This document shows positions 60,250 to 64,000 of a stretch of 64,000 bases of DNA, piece by piece (position 1 is the stretch's first letter; each line of letters starts with the position of its first letter). The notes below the pieces were generated by a model. The model had not been told where the DNA came from, ran no database searches, and worked only from the letters and a program-made list of their open reading frames with translations. Location of the stretch: positions 19,292-83,291 of the forward strand of contig CALLOA010000060.1 in the NCBI GenBank assembly GCA_938005265.1. The letters are read 5' to 3'. The translations under genes were made by a program, and so were the position numbers. The stretch is from an uncultured Granulosicoccaceae bacterium (GTDB taxonomy: Bacteria; Pseudomonadota; Gammaproteobacteria; Granulosicoccales; Granulosicoccaceae).

Positions 60250-61419
60250 GTGTTAGGTTTAAACGGTAAAGATTTTTTGGCGTGGCTATTTGTACTGTTT
60301 CTGGTAGCCGCAGCACCTATTTTGTTGAACCCTTTTCCGGAAGGGTCCGCATTCGCGCAATTCAATGCGGGCTACCCCGATTTGATGCAGCGGTTTGTCA
60401 TATTCGGGATTTTCGCTATCGGCTTTAATATTCTGTTCGGCCTGACCGGCTACCTGAGTTTCGGCCATGCAGCCTTTCTTGGTGCAGGTTCCTATGCCGG
60501 GGTCTGGATGCTCAAGCTACTCACTATCAATGTCATCCCCGCCATCATTATGTCGACACTTGTGGCTGGTTTGTTTTCCTTGGCTATTGGATATATTTCG
60601 CTGCGTCGCTCAGGGATCTATTTTTCTATCCTGACGCTCGCCTTTGCGCAAATGTCATTTGCCCTGGCGGCCTCCGTACTCACGCCGATAACCGGAGGTG
60701 AGACAGGGCTGCAGACTCAATTGGGTGATCCACGAATTCTTGATGCTGCGGCCACTGGTGGAAACATCCCAGCGCCGTCGCTATTCGGGCTTGAAATGGG
60801 CCATAGCTGGAAGGTCAGTGTTGGTGACTGGCTATGGACGTTTAATGCTGGCTATTACCTCTGTGCTTTCATAATGCTGATCGCATTCTATATAGCTATT
60901 CGTATATTCCGTTCACCGTTTGGCATGATGTTAAAGGCCGTCAAGTCCAACAATCAGCGTCTCGGATACACGGGTATAAACCCGAGACCCTACACACTAG
61001 CGGCGTTTGTGATTTCAGGCATGTATGCAGGTCTTGCAGGCGGTCTGATGGTTTCCATGGACCCGCTGGCGGGCGCTGAGCGCATGCAGTGGACGGCTTC
61101 CGGAGAAGTGGTACTGATGACCATTCTCGGTGGTATCGGTACGCTGATCGGGCCGGTTCTTGGGGCCGGTCTGATCAAATATTCGGAAAATATTTTTTCC
61201 AAAATCAACGATAATCTGTTGCACACGTGGTTTTCGTTTATGCCGGACGGGGTGGAGAACTTTATGGTTACCATCGTTCATCCGTTCGTCGGAAAGGGTT
61301 GGCACTTGACGCTGGGACTGATGTTCATGCTCGTAGTGATCTTCCTCCCCGGTGGGCTGGTAGGCGGTCTGAGCGGCTTATATAAACGGCTGTTTCGACG
61401 CGGCTCACACGCACAGTAG
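60250..61419 (+). CDS. Branched-chain amino acid ABC transporter permease (LivM-like)
   Basis: A 389-residue permease; [16 protein letters not shown] and [19 protein letters not shown] are typical for LivM. It starts at a GTG, three bases after the LivH stop. A C-terminal extension with a helix and basic tail is present. It pairs with LivH to form the pore; the solute is set by the binding protein. Confidence 0.92.
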   Translation: MLGLNGKDFLAWLFVLFLVAAAPILLNPFPEGSAFAQFNAGYPDLMQRFVIFGIFAIGFNILFGLTGYLSFGHAAFLGAGSYAGVWMLKLLTINVIPAIIMSTLVAGLFSLAIGYISLRRSGIYFSILTLAFAQMSFALAASVLTPITGGETGLQTQLGDPRILDAAATGGNIPAPSLFGLEMGHSWKVSVGDWLWTFNAGYYLCAFIMLIAFYIAIRIFRSPFGMMLKAVKSNNQRLGYTGINPRPYTLAAFVISGMYAGLAGGLMVSMDPLAGAERMQWTASGEVVLMTILGGIGTLIGPVLGAGLIKYSENIFSKINDNLLHTWFSFMPDGVENFMVTIVHPFVGKGWHLTLGLMFMLVVIFLPGGLVGGLSGLYKRLFRRGSHAQ

Positions 61420-61432
61420 GAGATAGAGATTC

Positions 61433-62191
61433 ATGGGCACCGCGCTCGAAGTCAAAGGAGTTAATAAGCGCTTTGGCGGCTTACAAGCTCTGAATGACGT
61501 TAACCTTAATGTTGAGGATGGCCGCATACATGCGATCATCGGCCCCAATGGTGCGGGCAAATCAACCCTGTTGAATTGCTTTGTCGGACGTTTGACGCCG
61601 GACAGTGGCAGCGTACTGTTTCACGGTAAAAGCCTGCTGGGCATCCAACCGCATCAAATCAATCAGGCTGGCGTTTCCCGAGTATTCCAGACACCAGAGA
61701 TTTTCACGGAGCTAACTGTTCTGGAGAACGTTATGATCCCGGCGCTTGCACACCGCGATGGAATTTTTGAATTCAACGCTCTGAAGCCACTGCGCAAAGA
61801 AACCGATATCCGCAAAGCGGCAGTCGATGTACTGGAAGATTTAGGGCTTGGCGACAAGCAGGAAATGACAGCGGCCTCAATGTCACGCGGGGACAAACGT
61901 CGACTCGAGATGGCAATGGGGTTGGTACAACAGCCGAAGCTTCTGTTGCTGGATGAGCCCACTGCAGGAATGAGCCGTGCTGACACCAACAATACAATTG
62001 ATGTGTTACGCCATATTGGCGATTCCCGTGGCATAACTATGATAATTATTGAACACGATATGCATGTTGTCTTCAGTCTCGCAGATCGCATCAGTGTGCT
62101 TGCCCAGGGCACTGTTATTGTCGAAGACGTACCCGAGAACATAAAAGGTAATGCTAAAGTCCAGGAAGCGTATCTGGGAGGTGCACATTGA
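61433..62191 (+). CDS. Branched-chain amino acid ABC transporter ATPase (LivG-like)
   Basis: A 252-residue ABC ATPase: GPNGAGKST, the signature region reads MSRGDKRRLE rather than LSGGQ, LLLLDEPTAGM and the H-loop IEHDM. The SRGDKRR form is frequent in this LivG branch. It follows LivM by 13 bases with GGAG before the ATG. It drives import through LivH/LivM. Confidence 0.92.
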   Translation: MGTALEVKGVNKRFGGLQALNDVNLNVEDGRIHAIIGPNGAGKSTLLNCFVGRLTPDSGSVLFHGKSLLGIQPHQINQAGVSRVFQTPEIFTELTVLENVMIPALAHRDGIFEFNALKPLRKETDIRKAAVDVLEDLGLGDKQEMTAASMSRGDKRRLEMAMGLVQQPKLLLLDEPTAGMSRADTNNTIDVLRHIGDSRGITMIIIEHDMHVVFSLADRISVLAQGTVIVEDVPENIKGNAKVQEAYLGGAH

Positions 62192-62931
62192 ACGCTTCCA
62201 CTCAGCAAACCGGTGGCGCGGGTGGTAACGCGTACTTTGAAGTTCGCGATATGCATTCCTACTATGGCGAAAGCTATATCGTTCAGGGCATCAGCTTCGC
62301 TATTGAAGAAGGTTCAATCCTGGCACTCCTAGGTCGTAACGGTGCGGGTAAAACCTCTACCCTGAGAACGATCGCCAGGCTGGAAGATCCAGAGCTGCAA
62401 AAAGGCGAAATCTGGCTTGCCGGCCAGGCCTTACACGGCATGAAAAGCTACGAGGCCTCGATCGGTGGCGTTGCCATGGTTCCTGAAGACCGGCGCATCA
62501 TTCCCGGCCTGACGGTAGAAGAGAACATTAAACTCGCACAGATAGCGGAGCCCATTGGCTGGTCAATAGAGCAGATTTACGAGCTGTTTCCACGACTGGG
62601 AGAAAGACGCAAGCAGGAAGGCATTACCTTGTCAGGTGGTGAGCAGCAGATGCTGGCAATCGGTCGCGCACTGGCGCGGGAAATCAAACTACTGCTGCTT
62701 GACGAGCCCTATGAGGGTCTTGCCCCTGTTATCGTGCAGGAAATCGAAAAGACGCTGCAGATTATTCGAGAGCAGGGTATAACAACAATCATCGTCGAAC
62801 AGAATGCAGTTGCAGCCTTGAAGCTGGCAGACAAGGCTGTGATTCTGGATACCGGGCAATTGGTTTATCAGGGGTCTGCCCAAGAGGTTCTTGATAATGA
62901 ACAATTGCGGCATGAATACCTCGCGATCTAG
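62188..62931 (+). CDS. Branched-chain amino acid ABC transporter ATPase (LivF-like)
   Basis: A 247-residue ABC ATPase with GRNGAGKTS, LSGGEQQML, LLLLDEPYEGL and IVEQN. It begins at a TTG overlapping the LivG stop (TTGA), with GGGAGG upstream, so it is coupled. The N-terminus has about eight polar, Gly-rich residues. It completes the five-gene importer. Confidence 0.9.
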   Translation: MNASTQQTGGAGGNAYFEVRDMHSYYGESYIVQGISFAIEEGSILALLGRNGAGKTSTLRTIARLEDPELQKGEIWLAGQALHGMKSYEASIGGVAMVPEDRRIIPGLTVEENIKLAQIAEPIGWSIEQIYELFPRLGERRKQEGITLSGGEQQMLAIGRALAREIKLLLLDEPYEGLAPVIVQEIEKTLQIIREQGITTIIVEQNAVAALKLADKAVILDTGQLVYQGSAQEVLDNEQLRHEYLAI

Positions 62932-63274
62932 ATTCGATTGATTCTCGATTCAGTAACTGCCTCGCCATTTTTACGATTTGTCATGTGGCGAATTCGGGCA
63001 GCCCACTGAAACTCCGGTGCAGATAGCACCTCTTTATCCGTAACACTGATCGCCCAAACTGACCTGCCGGGGTACAAACCAGGAAGTACCCCGTAAAACC
63101 AGGAACTGCGTCACGAATATCTTGCCGTACTACCAATCTGATGCGGGTTGGCTTTGGTAGAAATGCAGGTAGTAAATTTTGCGGTTGTTGTCGAACGTGA
63201 CGAAGCCTGCACCAATCAAGAGTGTTAAACTCGCTGCATATCTTTCTTGAATAATCCTTTTTGGAGGTTGCCTT
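62932..63274. other. Intergenic gap with a stem-loop
   Basis: This 343-base gap lies between the importer and the BKACE gene. It contains a perfect 8-bp stem, CGGGGTAC (63068-63075) with GTACCCCG (63086-63093), around a ten-base loop, and no T run. The ACCAGGAA motif recurs in and after the loop. I see no gene. It may hold the promoter of the next gene or mark the end of the importer transcript. Confidence 0.4.
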
Positions 63275-64000
63275 GAGTCGAGCAGTCGGCATTATGGTCG
63301 CGCCCAATGGTGCGCGTCTGACTACCAAAGATCACCCGGTCTTACCCGTCACGATAGATAAAACCGTTGAAGCTCTGGTTCAGTGTGTGGAACTGGGTGC
63401 GGGAGCCATTCACCTGCATGTACGTGATGACGATGCGCAACATGTACTGGATGTGGCTCGTTATCGTGAGGCGATGGCGCGTATTCGTGATCGTCTGGGC
63501 GAAAGCTTCCCGATACAGGTAACCACAGAAGCCGTGGGGAAATATAGCCCTGAAGAGCAAATCAACATGGTCAAGGAGCTGCAGCCCGAATACATTAGTG
63601 CAGCCCTTACCGAGATTTTGCCAGAAGGCTCCTATCAGGGACCCGCTTCAGATTTTTACCGCTGGACTACTGATAACGGTGTTGCTGTGCAGCATATTCT
63701 GTATTCTGCAAAAGAGCTGGAACGCTTTGTTGATCTTCAGGAGTCTGGAGTCATTTCCGACGAACACCATCGTTCCCTGTTATTCGTGCTTGGTCGTTAC
63801 ACTGAGGGCCAGGTATCACGCAAGGAAGATCTAGATCAGTTTCTTGAAGAGCTGGAACGTCGTGGCGTTGCCGGACATTACCGCTGGATGATTTGTGCCT
63901 TTGGTGAAAATGAAACTGATTGTCTTGTTTATGCAGCGTCTCGTGGCGGTCATGTACGTGCCGGCTTTGAAAATAATCGCCTGCATTCGGATGGTCGCCT
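63275..64000 (+). CDS. BKACE family protein (3-keto-5-aminohexanoate cleavage-like), 5' part
   Basis: The first 242 codons of a gene that runs off the right edge. It belongs to the beta-keto acid cleavage enzyme (BKACE, DUF849) family: VLPVTIDKTVEALVQCVE, the zinc motif H47-L-H49-V-R-D (GAIHLHVRD) and GHVRAGFENN near the end. These zinc enzymes split beta-keto acids with acetyl-CoA; the substrate differs by member. It starts at TTG 63275 after TTTGGAGG; ATG 63296 is an alternative. It may share a pathway with the adjacent importer. Confidence 0.88.

Noticed and set aside
1..64000. tRNA, rRNA, insertion sequence or phage genes
   Set aside because: I found no cloverleaf, transposase, integrase or phage structural motif in either strand, although I could not run a dedicated search.

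Overview
The window is chromosomal DNA of a free-living, aerobic, probably marine gammaproteobacterium; I cannot name the genus from sequence alone. Evidence for this: a polA 3' end at one edge, a cytochrome c4/dsbA/engB block of the kind found near polA in pseudomonads, gammaproteobacterial housekeeping genes, and many oxidative-metabolism genes. I saw no rRNA, tRNA, CRISPR, prophage or insertion sequence.

Layout. 0-4.4 kb: polA end, a spermidine-acetyltransferase-like GNAT, a DksA/TraR zinc-finger protein, a CidA/LrgB membrane pair, another GNAT, and small genes. 3.5-5.4 kb: two cysteine-rich GFA-type proteins, one with a duplicated domain. 5.5-12.9 kb (minus): a seven-gene MoxR/DUF58/DUF4381/vWA/vWA/TPR/BatD operon. 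13-20.7 kb: a quinoprotein alcohol-oxidation locus (CXXCW rhodanese-like protein, beta-propeller, PedF-type cytochrome c, periplasmic binding protein, SoxYZ-like carrier, metallohydrolase, PQQ alcohol dehydrogenase with the extra Asp of lanthanide enzymes). 20.7-24.1 kb: LuxR-type response regulator, hybrid histidine kinase and FIST protein, resembling NahK/NosP. 24.2-32.2 kb: tungsten aldehyde:ferredoxin oxidoreductase operon (four-cluster ferredoxin, AOR, flavoprotein, MoaD-like, an unknown small protein, MoaA) followed by two parts of a nitrate/taurine-type ABC importer. 32.3-37.1 kb (minus): the ABC system linked to PQQ alcohol dehydrogenases, in a run with peptide deformylase, a pterin dehydratase and a beta-hydroxyacid dehydrogenase. 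37.2-42.2 kb: RidA, trpS, asparaginase, DUF952, a lone ABC permease, and a membrane protein. 42.3-49.5 kb: phosphotransacetylase, two-subunit acyl-CoA ligase, CoA-acylating aldehyde dehydrogenase and GMC oxidoreductase, with a divergent IclR regulator. 49.6-57.4 kb: an outer-membrane-like protein, a phosphoesterase, a hydrolase, a 2OG oxygenase, VOC, ElaA, dsbA, cytochrome c4, engB. 57.7-64 kb: a complete branched-chain-amino-acid-type ABC importer and the start of a BKACE enzyme.

How it fits together (inference). The centre looks like one alcohol-to-acid system. A periplasmic quinoprotein oxidises alcohols and passes electrons to a c-type cytochrome. The aldehydes would be oxidised in the cytoplasm by a tungsten AOR whose cofactor genes are in the same operon. 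A NO-sensor-like FIST protein, kinase and LuxR regulator would control it. A second, independent alcohol-to-acyl-CoA-to-acid cassette that can conserve ATP lies 20 kb away. Short 10-16 bp tandem duplications recur at gene borders and are a local signature worth quantifying.
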